Counted from the first letter of the stretch, positions 33,866 through 45,814 are shown. The stretch is 64,000 bases of DNA from Mesocentrotus franciscanus (GCA_037976565.1 CP137684.1:16709243-16773242); one strand, 5' to 3'. Made by a program: numbers and translations. The notes: a model not told the origin generated them from the sequence alone.

Positions 33866-34255
33866 TCTCTCTCTCTCTCTCTTCTGTCTTTCCCTCCTCC
33901 ATCTCTCAATCTCACTCTATCCTTATCTCCCCATCCATCCCACCCTCCTTCTCTTTCCTTTCTTCCCTCTCTCTATCATCATTCCTCAGTTTATTTACCA
34001 CTTTATCTCCTACCCATTCACCACCCCAAATCCCCCCTCATGCTCTCTCTCTCTCTTTCTCTCTCTTCTGTCTTTCCCTCCTCCATCTCTCAATCTCACT
34101 CTATCCTTATCTCCCTATCCATCCCACCCTCCTTCTCTTTCCTTTCTTCCCTCTCTCTATCATCATTCCTCAGTTTATTTACCACTTTATCTCCTACCCA
34201 TTCACCTCCACAAATCCCCCCTCATGCTCTCTCTCTCTCTCTCTCTGTCTTTCCA
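33866..34255. repeat. Polypyrimidine tandem duplication, period about 184 bp
   Basis: CTTCTGTCTTTCCCTCCTCC occurs at about 33881 and 34065, followed each time by about 160 bp of near-identical CT-rich sequence ending AAATCCCCCCTCATGCTCTC, and a partial third start near 34240. Frames of 185 and 222 codons are open only because pyrimidine-only DNA lacks stops; Ser/Leu/Pro composition confirms this. Confidence 0.9.
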
Positions 34256-34977
34256 TTCTCTCATCTTCTGCACTCCTCACTCTATACCACCACTTTTCAC
34301 TTTCTCCTTTTCATCTTTTTATTGTTGTTGCTCATTGTATCTTGCTTTGACCTCATAACCTTATATATCATTTTTCAAATGTACCGGTACTCTGAACGGC
34401 ATACGGTACCATACAATCACAGTCTCAATTTCTATCTACTATCACTAGGCAATGTTTGTCTATACGTAGTCTGCCACATAAACCCTGTCAGTCGTTTTAC
34501 ATAACACAAATATTATTTACTGTGTCTGAACTTTGAGACTATGCCGACTACACGGTCGAGTCATAGACTTGGTACTTTAACTGCTCCTACGCAGCCAGAG
34601 ACTCATAAAGCTAGACTCTGCTCAAGAGCCTTTAATGTGGAATTATGTTCAACTGTCAAATGGGAGTCTGCGCCTCTAGACTATCATATATTCGTTGGGA
34701 GGACGAAACAATTCATCAAAATAAATGAGAAAACAATTGAAACTAATATGTTTCTTGGGATTCAAATTGGGAGTTGAATTGGATTGGATAGGGATTTATC
34801 CCGTTTTCCTTCTGAACACTCGATTTATGTGACGTGAAGAGTGGGGAAATGCATTCGCGAAATTGGTTTTGGCTAAAGTTCGCTTGAACTTCAGATAGAA
34901 CTTTACGCGCGATGTGAGATGGTATTGTAGATCCTTGTCAAACCTGCACGGACTCTCAGCCCACCCCCCTCCCACCC

Positions 34978-35072
34978 CTCCCCCTCTCTATCTCTCTTAC
35001 TCTATATTTCTCACTCTATATCTCTCTCAATCTCTCTCTCTCTCTCTCTCTCTCTACATATATATATATATA
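34978..35072. repeat. (CT)n then (TA)n microsatellite
   Basis: CT-rich run followed by ATATATATATATATAATTATATA, directly before the family F element at 35080. Confidence 0.9.
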
Positions 35073-35079
35073 ATTATAT

Positions 35080-35242
35080 ACAGTCAAACCTGTCTATAGC
35101 GACCGTCTTTGTAGACAGGTGGTCTTTGTACACAGGTTCTTTAGTACATGTTTCAATGAGTAACCATTTTCAAGGGAAACTAAAAATGTGGTCTTTGAAG
35201 ACAGGTGGACTTTGTAAAAAGGTGGTCACTAAAGCAGGTTAA
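35080..35242. mobile_element. MITE family F, complete copy
   Basis: The left end AACCTGTCTATAGCGACC is matched inverted by GGTGGTCACTAAAGCAGGTT at the right end. The interior has repeated GTAGACAGGTGGTCTTTG-like units (about four variants) and CAAGGGAAACTAAAAATGTGG. Flanked on both sides by TA-rich microsatellite (about 35055 and 35243), which suggests insertion into or seeding by TA repeats. Confidence 0.7.
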
Positions 35243-35516
35243 ATATATATATATATATCTCTCTCTCTCTATCTATCTATATAGGCCCTATCTCTAAATC
35301 TCCGATTCTCTCTCTTTTTCTCCCTTTGTTTGTTTGTTTGTTTTGTTTTGTTTTTCTTTCCATATGTATTCCATATAAGCCCAACTGTCCTTATCTCTTA
35401 TGCTCACACGATCGTTTCTATCCGTATAAAGATAACTACACTGAGAGCAAAATTCGTCAACATGTTCCAATGCTATCCTTCGAAATCATATAATTTTGTG
35501 CTAAGTTAACAATCTG

Positions 35517-35816
35517 TGTATAGTTTCACAAAGATCCATCTCTAAGTTGGACTTAACAATTATGGAAAGCCGTTAGCATCTATGAAAATATTTTGTAAAA
35601 GTTATTTTAAAAGGCATAAAATGCTGATTCAAATCATTCATATTTTCTATTATCAAGGAGATTTCATGTTCTTGATGTGGAATTTATAAAAATTCTAAAA
35701 TACTTGAATTTTTGCTTTTGAATATATTTTATTTTAAGGCTATAAATGGCTCTCCATAATTTTTAAGTCCAACTTAGAGTTAAGTTCGACTTAGGATCTT
35801 TGTGAAACACCCCCAG
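35517..35816. mobile_element. MITE family A, diverged copy 3
   Basis: Ends GTTTCACAAAGATCCATCTC and GGATCTTTGTGAAACACCCC are inverted, with TAAGTTGGACTTAA and TTAAGTCCAACTTA further in. The interior does not resemble copies 1 and 2, so this is a related subfamily that shares only its termini. Confidence 0.8.
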
Positions 35817-37949
35817 GAGTGTCGCTTCCAAAAGGGAAAAGAAAATCTCGTCAGGGGAGGAATGCTCTTTTTCTTAAATTCCATATTTCTTATTTAATAT
35901 TTCTTATTTCTCACATTTCCTGCATAATGCCTAATCAACGAATGGCAACGAAAGTTCATGAGAAGGTTCATGGTTTCTCCCATAATTATTCCCCGTCGTT
36001 ACTAGAACTCCAAGTTCAAATTGCATCTCAAATTACTTCTGTCACCTCATGTACGTCAAAGGACAATTGACCTTGAAAATGCACATCATTCGGGACAGAA
36101 TACTCCCTGCAGAATACTAATGAACTGTAGAAGAACGATCATTGCTGTACTTCTAACCCCCTCAAAAAAAAGGAATACCAAAAAAACAAAAAATACCAAA
36201 AACAAAAACAAAACAAAAAACAAGAAAAAAGAGAAAAGAGAAGAGGAACAAGGGGAAATGGAACGTAAAAGAAGATGATACGGCCCCCTCCCCACCCTCC
36301 CCTAATCAATGAAATGAATAGCCTTTTTACATTTTATTTCATCTTTCGAGTGAGGCCTGTGCATCCTCCATCCGAACCATGATACCAGTGCCCCCTCGAT
36401 GTCTACACCCCGAAAAGATTCCTGGGTTATTACAGGAACCACGAAAATATCATTTTTTAAGCCTCACAAAAGTAACAGGATTTAAACTTAATACTTAAAT
36501 ATCTTAGCGTCAAGTTTGCTGTTTAAATATTACGTTTACAATTGTAGAGTGAGAGGGATCTCCCCAAACATTCATGGATTTAAAGGTAATGCAACGTTTG
36601 GGGAAATTCTGAAATTGGATGGATAGTAATTCTTTAAAATTTTGATATATTTGGATGCCCCTGTGGATGTATTATTAGCACTAAAACATTTAGCCCCTAA
36701 AACACTTCTACTTTCGAGCAAATTGAATAATCAAAATTTACCGGTGCTCCCGGTAAATTTCAAATATTTCAAATAGCGCCTAAGGCTATTCCATGATAGC
36801 TGTGACCATGAAAATCTCAGAATATGCTGTTCTGATATACAATTTTCAAACGAGAATAGCAAATCGGTCGATTGTAGTCAAGAAACATTGTTTTAAAGCT
36901 AAAGTAATATCAGTATTGAGAGGGCGCTATACAGCATAAAGAGTTTATTATTTACAATTTCATCACTTTAGACTCGATTTCAACCGCGACAACGATCATT
37001 GAATATTGTAAAATCGCATATGCTTCCAATATGTTCATTTGAACCAAATTCATGACCCCATACCAAAACTTTGTAATACCTTTAAGGCACTCATTTAAGT
37101 CCAACAAAATTTAGAGTATAGACTATCCAATATGGGTAGACTAATAAACTTGCTCTTCACTTTCGAAAGTGGAGGATTGACTTTAACTGATGTTCACATG
37201 ATGTATAAACAATTGGAATACATGTTTTAATAGCATTTTCATTGACTTTGTGTACATATTTATTTCTCCACTGCCACCTGCCTTTAATATCATGTTTATA
37301 TCTTGTCTCCCCCTCCCTTAACCTTCTCTCCATCCCACTTACTCCCCTCTCCCTTCTTCTTTGGTTTCGATTAGTAAAAGCTGAATAAAAATAAAAATAA
37401 AAATAACAAGTTTATAAATGGATTGATAACTGATAACTGTTGAACATATTAAATGTGTAAATGTTTCATCTTTAAAACAAATGATTATAAGTGCAACATG
37501 AGAAGGAATGCTTGAGAAATCACACGTACTAGAAATATGGGCCAAGGATTTGTTTAATACCTTGCGGCTCTGAAGGGACTACCCGTATTAGGCTGAATAA
37601 ATAAATAATAAATACATAAAATGTTTCTAATAAGTAGTCTCATATTTCCATCTCATCTGTGAACACCTTCAGCTATCACTTTAAATTGTAAATTAAAAAA
37701 AAAAATCTGCCCAATATAACCCTGAGATTAAGAAGAGTCATATTTCGTACATATCACATCCCTCCCTAATTTTTCTCCATTGCCCGTCTCCTTTTGTTTT
37801 TCTTAAGTATTTTATTTATTTATTTATTTATTTATTTCTAATCTTTTGTCAGGGAAGCCCATTCACCAATAAGTAGTGGTCTTCCATGGGGCCCTGAATA
37901 AACATGAACATATTTACATCAAAAATCATAACGTTTATACAGAACATTA

Positions 37950-38155
37950 TCGTTAAATTTGTTGCATTATATTGTACTGTTTGTATATATTGTACTATGT
38001 GTTACCTTGGAATCCTCTGAAAACCAATGGTATCATGTTATTGCAGAGCAAGGCTATCAATCCGTTTGTATTATCATGTATATATATCTCATTGTATGTT
38101 TCATTTTGTTTTTTAAAACGGAAAATAAATACTTCTACTACTACTGCAGCAAGAT
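37950..38155 (+). mobile_element. Probable LINE 3' UTR remnant
   Basis: TTGTACTGTTTGTATATATTGTACTATG through AAACGGAAAATAAATACTTCTACTACTACT has the form of a LINE 3' UTR ending in AATAAA and a short triplet tail. No coding portion remains. Confidence 0.35.
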
Positions 38156-39258
38156 ACCGTACTGTTTGATGATATTTATAGTATATTGACTGGGCTTTAG
38201 TACAGTGGTCTACGGGGGAAAACCCGGAAGAGGCCAATATGGCAAATATTGCCCGCTCCGGTTTCGTATTCGGAGCAGCGTGCAAAATACGACTTTTATT
38301 TAGCAGCTAAAATGCCTTGTATAGGTAATAATAAATAATGCTACAATAGGGCTATATACATACAATAATATACGGTACAGTTCATTTGAAGAAAAAAATC
38401 TAATACTACCAGCTCTAATCAACAAAAAAGTCCACACCATTCTTACAAACAGAAGTGATAATTAATGACACAACTTTGGCAGGATTTCTTGAACCGTATA
38501 GGATTTAGTGGTCGTGATGGGACTCGCGAAATATTTTGAAATCGGACTCCACGGATGACATTTTGTTTGTTACGTCACACAATCACTCAACTGAAGGCAC
38601 TTACGAGCGCGATAGCCATCGATGACGTCACGCTCAGGTGATCAACGGTTGAAGGGAAGAATGAGGGCAATTTTAAAAGTCACGTGTCATATCAAACTGA
38701 AAGAAAGGGCAATACGGTTTAAACGTGATTTCCATCCAACTTTGAACTTGGTTCTCAGGTGATCTCTTTTTCTCTCTCAAGACAATCCAAAAGGGGGCTC
38801 TCTTAAAAGAAAACATGGATCAAAGTCGACCCTAGCAATCGCATATTTTCGAGACGTAAAGTATAAATGTACCCCCTGCATGTCATATTGTATTCAACGC
38901 TGTAAAAACAAAAGCTTCCAGAAAATGAATATTCCTATGAAATAAATTTGAAGGAAAATATTAGTGCGATCAACAAACTTTAGGTATAAACATATCTTTA
39001 ATTTCATTATTCTTATTTAAAAGACTTTCAAGACTGAAGAACGTGGTTTCGGTTCCCGATTCTCGTCGTTCGACATTTCTAAAAATACAAGTTTCGACGG
39101 AAGCGCACTACAGGTGGTTCTTGTGCGGTCTCTCGTTGGTGAAAAGATTTCAAAACTGTGGATGATAATCTGACAAACATGCAAGATATAATCACTGCTA
39201 GATAAGTGGGTTTCCTTGTACAGCCTGGAGCCACAGGTAGGGCAATCAGTAGCGGTTC

Positions 39259-39287
39259 TGGGAGGGGGGGGGGAGGGGAGAGGGGCA
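39259..39287 (+). other. G-rich tract, potential G-quadruplex
   Basis: GGGAGGGGGGGGGGAGGGGAG contains four or more runs of three G with one- or two-base loops, which satisfies the usual intramolecular G4 pattern. Functional relevance is unknown. Confidence 0.5.
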
Positions 39288-40361
39288 TTTAGTCGGCAAG
39301 CACAGACTCTAATTTGACACTTTACCACCATTCATGAAGCCTTGAGCAGAGCCTAGATCTGTTAGACTGGCATGGGAGCTCAAGCCCCCCCCCCCGCCCC
39401 AACTTTTCCGTAATCATATATATATGTATATATATATTTATTTTTCCATATTATTAATCTCGCTGATATTTAGTATTGTATAAAGCATTATTTATTATCA
39501 ATTATTTGAAAAGAAGAAAGAAAAATGAAAAAGTTGAAAAAAGCATTACGAGTTATTTAATTTATTTTCATCCCTGTATTATATTCCATTCCAGAAAAGA
39601 CATGCAGTAGTACGTTAATTTTTGTCATCTTTACTTTTACACTCAATGACCTATGTTACACTATAATTTTGAAATTTGTTATCCCATGACACAACAAAAC
39701 ATTAGAGAATGATCCTACTTGTTTGGATTTTAATCAATACAATTTGAATTGATTTATATGGATATAAGTGTAACACGTGTAGAAAATAATGTAAGAACCC
39801 CAAGCCCCTTCAATCCCCCCCCCCCGTTAAAGCCCCAATCCAATTGTTAGACTAACGACCAGGCGGTATCTTTTTTTTTCCTTCTTTTTTTTTGTAAATC
39901 CCTTTTTCGTCTTTAGTCTGGAGGTTAAACCCATTTTCCTTTTATGTGGCGGGTTCCAATTTAACCCATTCAACATTTGCCGTGAGGCTATTTCAAGATT
40001 AACTGACAAAAGGCTGTCTACCCTAACAGCTATCAACAAAAGTAACGGCATCTTTTAAGCGTTATTCAAGTAAATTCATTCCATTCCAACTTCATTTAAA
40101 TCTGTCATTTGATTAAATTCAAGTCAATTCACTCTTATTATTAATAATAGCTTAGAAGGACAATCATAACAAAACATAGAATAAGCAAAGAATGAAAGGA
40201 CCAAATGTATGACGTACATTATGAGATACCTCGGCTATAAATTGACCCCCTTCCTTTCTCTCTCTCACTCTCTCCCTCATAACACATTAACAGTCCCATA
40301 GTGCAAGTTTTCTTATTTCAATAAACTTGATTTGCCACAATCTCCCCCTCGTTTAAACCTC

Positions 40362-40545
40362 GAGTTTCTTGGCCCCTCTGGCCTGGCCAGCCCAGCCAGA
40401 CAACATTCCCCCGGATCATTGACCTTCATGACGTCACGAGGAAGAGGGGCAGCTTTCTCCGCTATCTCTCCTCCGCACGGGTCAGTCATGACGAGTGCGC
40501 GTGACGTCACACTGTCCGACAGCGCTGCTGCTACATTAGTTTGCA
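40362..40545. promoter_or_regulatory. GC-richer block with two CRE-like TGACGTCA sites
   Basis: A short island of higher GC with several CpG sits in AT-rich surroundings. The full palindrome TGACGTCA, a CREB/ATF-type site, occurs at 40429-40436 and 40502-40509, and TCAGTCATGACG lies between. ORFs are open on both strands (108 codons plus, 100 minus), as expected from low stop density in GC-rich sequence; neither has a recognisable domain. It could be a regulatory element or an unrecognised short exon. Confidence 0.3.
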
Positions 40546-40879
40546 AGCACAAATCATCGCCAGTCGTGCTTAGAGGGATAGTCGAGTTCTTGTTTAAGGC
40601 CGCAAATGCCTTCAAAGTGCATGGTTATTGCTCTTATTCTTATTTATGGCATTTCTAGTGCCCTTTTAGAACCTAAAGTTGCTATGAAGGTAATTTTAGA
40701 CCCCATAATGTGTGAATTTAGATTGAATACGATCATACCAATTCAGCACCACTTAAAAAAAAACACGGTGACCGTTAATTAATTAATTAATTAATAATAA
40801 CAATACACGGGCCGGCTGGTTGTGCGTATATTAACCAACACGAAAAAGCTAATAAAAAGGAAATATTGGCATTGGCTGG

Positions 40880-41136
40880 AATAAAACATATAGGGCGCTA
40901 TCTCGTTTTTCAACGGCTGGTTAAAAATTACCGAATATTTGTGGGGCACCACAAATATTAGAAATGTGTATATTTATGGATATTTCAGCCGTCTCTCAAC
41001 CGATTTTGATCCAACAAAAATGATTTTGTCATTTAAATTGTACAATCTTTCAAATTGGACACTCAGTTGTTCATTATCTGACAAAAAAAAACATTTTGTG
41101 TAGCGCCCTCTGCAACAAAACTCAACTATCCCTTTA
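40880..41136. repeat. Probable interspersed repeat with GGGCGCTA ends
   Basis: TAGGGCGCTATCTCG near the left and TGTAGCGCCCTCTGC near the right form a short inverted pair. GAGGGCGCTATACAGC at 36920-36940 is similar, suggesting a dispersed family ending in an AACTATCCCTTTAA-like terminus. Confidence 0.35.
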
Positions 41137-41138
41137 AC

Positions 41139-41280
41139 AGCCCCCGTTTCATAAAATTTGTTATCAATAACAATTTACAGTAATTTGTATAAGCTACTGA
41201 AATCATGGCATTTGACTGGCGGAGAGAAAAAAATTGTCATAGAAATTTAGCATTTGTTATTGATGAAATTGTGTTTCAAA
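41139..41280. mobile_element. MITE family B, copy 2 (reversed)
   Basis: GTTTCATAAAATTTGTTATC at the left and a decayed GATGAAATTGTGTTTCAAAG at the right are inverted ends. The interior AAATCATGGCATTTGACTGG and TCATAGAAATTTAGCATTTG is the reverse complement of that at 13888-14037. Confidence 0.7.
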
Positions 41281-42540
41281 GTCAAATCAGTCTGTATATG
41301 CAGACCAGCATTGCATGGTGTGATCATGGATGGCGTGAGCATTGAAATTAATACTTTGTTTAACTTTTTAAATCATTAATCAACCAACAGCTTCCAAAAG
41401 CAATTGAGAACCAACTGCTCTCGCCACCTCGTTATAATCTTAATTATTGATGATTTGATTGAAGTCTTGGGCAACGGATCCCAGTGCTAATACAATTGTA
41501 TTAATTCTTAATTATTAATCATTATCGGTTTACAGGGAAGCGAGTCCCAATGAAACAATTGTGTGGTGTATATAATATGGTGAGCATTACACCAGCGGCA
41601 ATCGTTCACTTCCAGATATACTGTCTTGCCTCGGGCCTTGGACGATACTAAACGAGCACGTAGCTGCTCCTCGCTAAGAGAAATATATCTATTATTCAAA
41701 CCAAGCCACTGGTTTGGATTAGAATTTCTGTTGAAATCGGCATTCATATTCAGAAGGAATGAACAAAAACGAAACTAGAAAAAAGTAAAAGAGACTTTAG
41801 AATATATTACAAGCAACCATTTCACATTTTGTTTACATTTTACTAACATCGACAATCACCTGTGTACTTTCTCTCTTGAATTAATAAGGTCTACTTTACG
41901 CATAGCTCCGCATGTGACAAGGACCCACTTTGCACATAAAACGAACAATTATCTCCAAAATCAGACCCACTTCTTCCTCGTCTACCCATCTCAAGGGAAC
42001 ATCATTGACTCTTCTAAATGTGGGCATGATGTTGGGGGGCTCGGAACAAACAAAGCTTACAAATGTACAATTTACAAATTTGCAGATAGCAATGGCCAAT
42101 TTCGAGAAATGTTATGAAAGACGGGGGTATGGAAGTATCCCCTACCCCCTCCTTCGTGCAGAGACCCCCTGATCTCTGAATCTCTCCCATCTCATCCGGA
42201 CTGAAGACGTACAACATCCTTGATGGATACACGCTCGCCAGCACACCGCCGAGGTCCCTTGGTGACATATATTCACAACATTGCTCGGTTTTCCTGAGAT
42301 AATGCTCTGCCAAGCTTGTCTGCTCTGGCTCATGACGTCACAGAGGATGTACAAACATTGATTGAAAGGAGATTTAAAGGTGGACATCCCTTTATACTCT
42401 AAAAACTTTCTTGACAAGCTTCATACCATGTTTATCTCATCACGTTAACAAAAATCCTATAAAACGTACTTCCTCCTCTTAAGGTGATCCACTTATTGTA
42501 ATTTGTTTGTATTCTTTGTTTCTGTGATTTTGTAAGCGTT

Positions 42541-42675
42541 ACGGTACTTTTTTTAGAGCCCTAAATCTTCAATATAATAATAATAATTATTGTTATTATT
42601 ATTATTAGTAGTAGTAGTAGTAGTAGTAGCAGTAGTAGTAATATTATTATCGTAATCATCATCATCATCATCACA
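42541..42675. repeat. Mixed (ATT)n, (AGT)n and (CAT)n trinucleotide tract
   Basis: ATAATAATAATTATTGTTATTATT, then AGTAGTAGTAGTAGTAGTAG, then CATCATCATCATCATC, ending where the SINE starts. The duplicate at about 54937-55035 has one more AGT unit. Confidence 0.9.
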
Positions 42676-42990
42676 AGGTCTGCGGTCCAAGTCCCGCCGC
42701 GGCACTAATGTCCTTTGGCAAGACTACATTTGCCACTCTCCACCCAGGTGGTAAATGGGTAATATCCGGTAGGATGCGAAAGTTAATGTGGTTAGATGAG
42801 CATGTGTGCGCCTGTAAAAATGAAGCCTGGCTAGAATGCTCCCCATGGAGTGGAGAATGTGCATACATTGTGTGCGGGTAAGCCTGAATCCGATTACCGG
42901 GGTAATAATATATATCTGTATAGCGCTTTGAGAGGGCCTGCGGTCCTGAAAAGCGCTATATAAGAACGAACTATTACTATTATTATTACA
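42673..42990 (+). mobile_element. 5'-truncated tRNA-derived SINE with triplet tail
   Basis: Box A is missing; it starts at CAAGGTCTGCGGTCC with a degenerate box B. The body has TAATGTCCTTTGGCAAGAC, CTCCACCCAGGTGGTAAATGGG and ATCCGGTAGGATGCGAAAG, then ATTACCGGGGTAATAATATA. The 3' part AGCGCTTTGAGAGGGCC..AAAAGCGCTATATAAGAACG leads into a TATTACTATTATTATTA tail. That tail type is found at the ends of many animal SINEs and is thought to be copied from a partner LINE. Confidence 0.8.
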
Positions 42991-43104
42991 TGTATATAAA
43001 CAAGTAAAGAATTGCTCATTAAATGAATTAATTAGGCCTATCTGATTCTTTCAGATACGACTTTAAATAATTTTAAACTTTAAAGTTTCGTCGCCAAATG
43101 GGGG

Positions 43105-43300
43105 GTGCGTAGTCCCACATACCTGTGTGCAGTGCTGTTTCACTGCATGTGGTTTTCATCAAGATTGCGTCAACTTGTAATCATTTTGACGATTTCAAAA
43201 TCTCACAATATGAAATTGTTCTAAGGTATTTCCAAACCTTTTATAGGCAATTTCTGCTATAATGCAATCACATGACGAGTACTCAATGTTATAATCAAAC
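43105..43300 (+). repeat. Interspersed repeat family E, copy
   Basis: TGCGTAGTCCCACATACC, ACTGCATGTGGTTTTCATC, TAATCATTTTGACGATTTC, AAAATCTCACAATATG and ATGCAATCACATGACGAGTACTCAA follow the family order. Repeated at 55465-55660. Confidence 0.65.
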
Positions 43301-44199
43301 ATGAAGGACAAAAAAATATATTGTATGACATGCGAATAGCATGACTGTTATACATGTACCCGTGGCTCTCATATCATCTACGCGTCGTCTGTTGTTTAAT
43401 AATGTGGCTGGTTATTTCTCGGCTGACAAACCAAGGCCCGACACAGGAAGGCCGTGAAGGATTTTATCTTTCTCGGTATAAAAGGATGAATGAAAGAGTT
43501 CGAAGGTATACGCTGCGATTAGCGTTACAATCCCTCATTGACAGCTGATAATTGCTACGTTTCTAATGCGCACATCGAGCACTACTGGCTGCTTTTATAA
43601 GGTGCCTACCAACCTGACAGAGTATTATCATCCTAGCGTTTAATAGCCAAGCTGCCCTGTCCCTGAGGCATTGTAAACATTCAATGAAACGTTTCCTACC
43701 ATGTAGGACACTACGCATTTACTACACCTGGGTTGAGAATGGCAATTCAATTCAATTCAATTTAGGTTTTATATTATTAAAAAATAATAATAATAACAAA
43801 CATGGCGAAATCCGGAGAATGTTGTCATATTTACAGTAAAATACAAGAAAACATGAAATAAGGTTCTAAAATGAAGGTTCTACATTGAATTATAGTAGTT
43901 CAATGACAACTTTAAAAACAAGAACGTGAAAAGATAATGCTAAACAGCGATTACTATATTGATTGAATTTAATTTGGTAGGTTAAAGTCTTGTGAAATAA
44001 CTGATAGACCCTATCCATTTAAAAAGGGCAATCCAATCCTTGTAATAAGTTGATTTGTATGAAAGATAAAAGAAAAATAACAGAAACAGAATGGCAAAAG
44101 TTGAAATGAATCGTACCAATAGTAAAGAAGTTATGAATGTTTAAAATATGAGATCAATAAGTCTATATGCGAATCTCTAATTGGTAGTTTGGTCAGTGG

Positions 44200-44627
44200 A
44201 TTGTGCCGTAGGACGTGGGTAACTCTCCTATTTGCCCTGTACAAAAATATCATTAATTTCAGTTTTTCCTAGAAGTTCCTTCTCTCTTGGGTCACTACTC
44301 AAAATGTATGATAGATGGCATATCATTATGGGTCCTCTAAAGAAATAGACCCTCCTGAGCCATGAATTTTTGAAAAATTTAAATTTTTAGTCATTTTATA
44401 TGTTGGAACAGATAGGAAAGTAGTCCGGCACTACATCACATTGACATTAATTACCGCTTCAGCCAATTTGAAGTGCCCATAATGTATAGTGATTACAATT
44501 TTCAAAAATTCATATTAAACTTTCTGATATTTAGTCAGATTTAATTTAAATTTCATCAGTTTGCTTCTATGACTTTCCTGCTTTCTTTTAGAGTAGTTGT
44601 CTATTTGGGTAGGATTTCCCTTTAAGA
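44200..44627 (+). repeat. Interspersed repeat family C, longest copy
   Basis: It starts near GCCGTAGGACGTGGG and CTCCTATTTGCCCTGTAC and ends GGTAGGATTTCCCTTTAA. The middle shares TTGGGTCACTACTCAAAAT, GTCCTCTAAAGAAATAGACC and AGCCAATTTGAAGTGCCC with 25078-25404. Repeated at about 56562-56979. Confidence 0.7.
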
Positions 44628-44939
44628 GTGGCAAATGTACATGTAGGATTGATAGTCAGGTAAATAAGTTCCCCGTATATTGCTTCGTTGCCAAACTACA
44701 GCACACATAATAATTATGCGTGGTAAAGATAAATCACTCTTGAAAATGCAAACAGCTTTCAATAGAGTGGGATTATAACGGGAACGAGGGGGGATAATCC
44801 CTTCTCCAAACCCTTATAAGGATTTAATCCCATTTCAATAATCTCCTTCTTATAAAGGCCTCTTGAGTATGGTCTTTTCGCATTTATAAAAAAGTACTAT
44901 TTCCAATTTATTTCATCATTGTGATCTGTCTGCCAAACA

Positions 44940-44989
44940 TCTCTCTCTCTCTCTCTCTCTCATCTCTCTAGTCTCTTTCACTCTTCTCT

Positions 44990-45022
<33 letters not shown>

Positions 45023-45261
45023 CCTCTCTCTCTCTCTCTCTCTCTTCCTTCCCCTTTCTCATCTTCTCTCTATGTAGGCCTAATTTGTTCCTTTTCTCTA
45101 TCGGTTTACAACTGCATTCCTAAACATTCATGAAATTTGCCCTAAAACTTCGTAGTGTATAGTTTCATGCTTACACTCAAAATACTAGCTGCCTGTCCCT
45201 CTGTCTCTCCCTCTCTTAGTCTCTTTCACTTTTCTCTATTTCTCTCTCTCTCTCTCTATAC

Positions 45262-45297
<36 letters not shown>

Positions 45298-45510
45298 TTC
45301 CCCCTTTCTCATCTTCTCTCTATGTAGGCCTAATTTGTTCCTTTTCTCTATCGGTTTACAACTGTATTCCTAGACATTCATGAAATTTGCCCTAAAAATT
45401 CGTAGTGTCGTTTCATGCGATTACACTCAAATGCTAACTGCCCGTCTGTCTGTCTCTCTCTCTGTATGTCTGTCTGTCTCTGTCTCTCTCTCTCTCTCTC
45501 TCACTCCTAT
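44940..45510. repeat. CT microsatellites inside a tandem duplication of about 250 bp
   Basis: Two units each contain CT tracts, CTTCCTTCCCCTTTCTC, then ATGTAGGCCTAATTTGTTCC (starts 45073 and 45323), TATCGGTTTACAACTG and CATTCATGAAATTTGCCC. A partial third CT segment follows at about 45440-45500. The Ser/Leu-rich ORF across it is an artefact. Confidence 0.9.
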
Positions 45511-45814
45511 ATCTTCACATAAGCCCCTTTCATAAGTACCTCCTCACCCCTCTCAAGAGTTGCTCTTTTTTCTCCTCTCTGCCAAAAAGTAACAACATAA
45601 TAAACACACACATACAAAACTTTTAACCAATTGAAGAAAAAAAAAAACATATTCAAAATAACAGGAATTTAATTTTGTAAACCCAATTTCCAAATACGGC
45701 CTCTGATTATAGCATACGTTCTGACTTTCATCCATTTATTCATTCCCGTTTTCCAGGATTTATCAATAACGGTACATTCCATGTACTTATCTCACAAATA
45801 ATACTAAAAACTAT

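Larger units (their letters stand above)
36150..40360. other. Long spacer with simple repeats and repeat debris
   Basis: No gene is supported. It contains an A-rich AAAACAAAAA tract at 36165-36245, (TTTA)n at 37808-37838, a LINE-like 3' tail at 37950-38155, a G-rich tract at 39259-39287 and C-tracts at about 39386 and 39816. About 36580-37100 carries GGGCGCTAT-type sequence resembling 40880-41140, probably a decayed interspersed repeat. Confidence 0.5.

Noticed and set aside
33793..34504. 185- and 222-codon Ser/Leu/Pro frames
   Set aside because: Pyrimidine-only DNA contains no stop codons on this strand, and the segment is a tandem duplication of CT-rich repeat.
40332..40658. 108-codon frame in the GC-richer block as a possible exon
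   Set aside because: The opposite strand is open over nearly the same interval, no domain is recognisable, and no splice context could be established. Kept only as a regulatory candidate.
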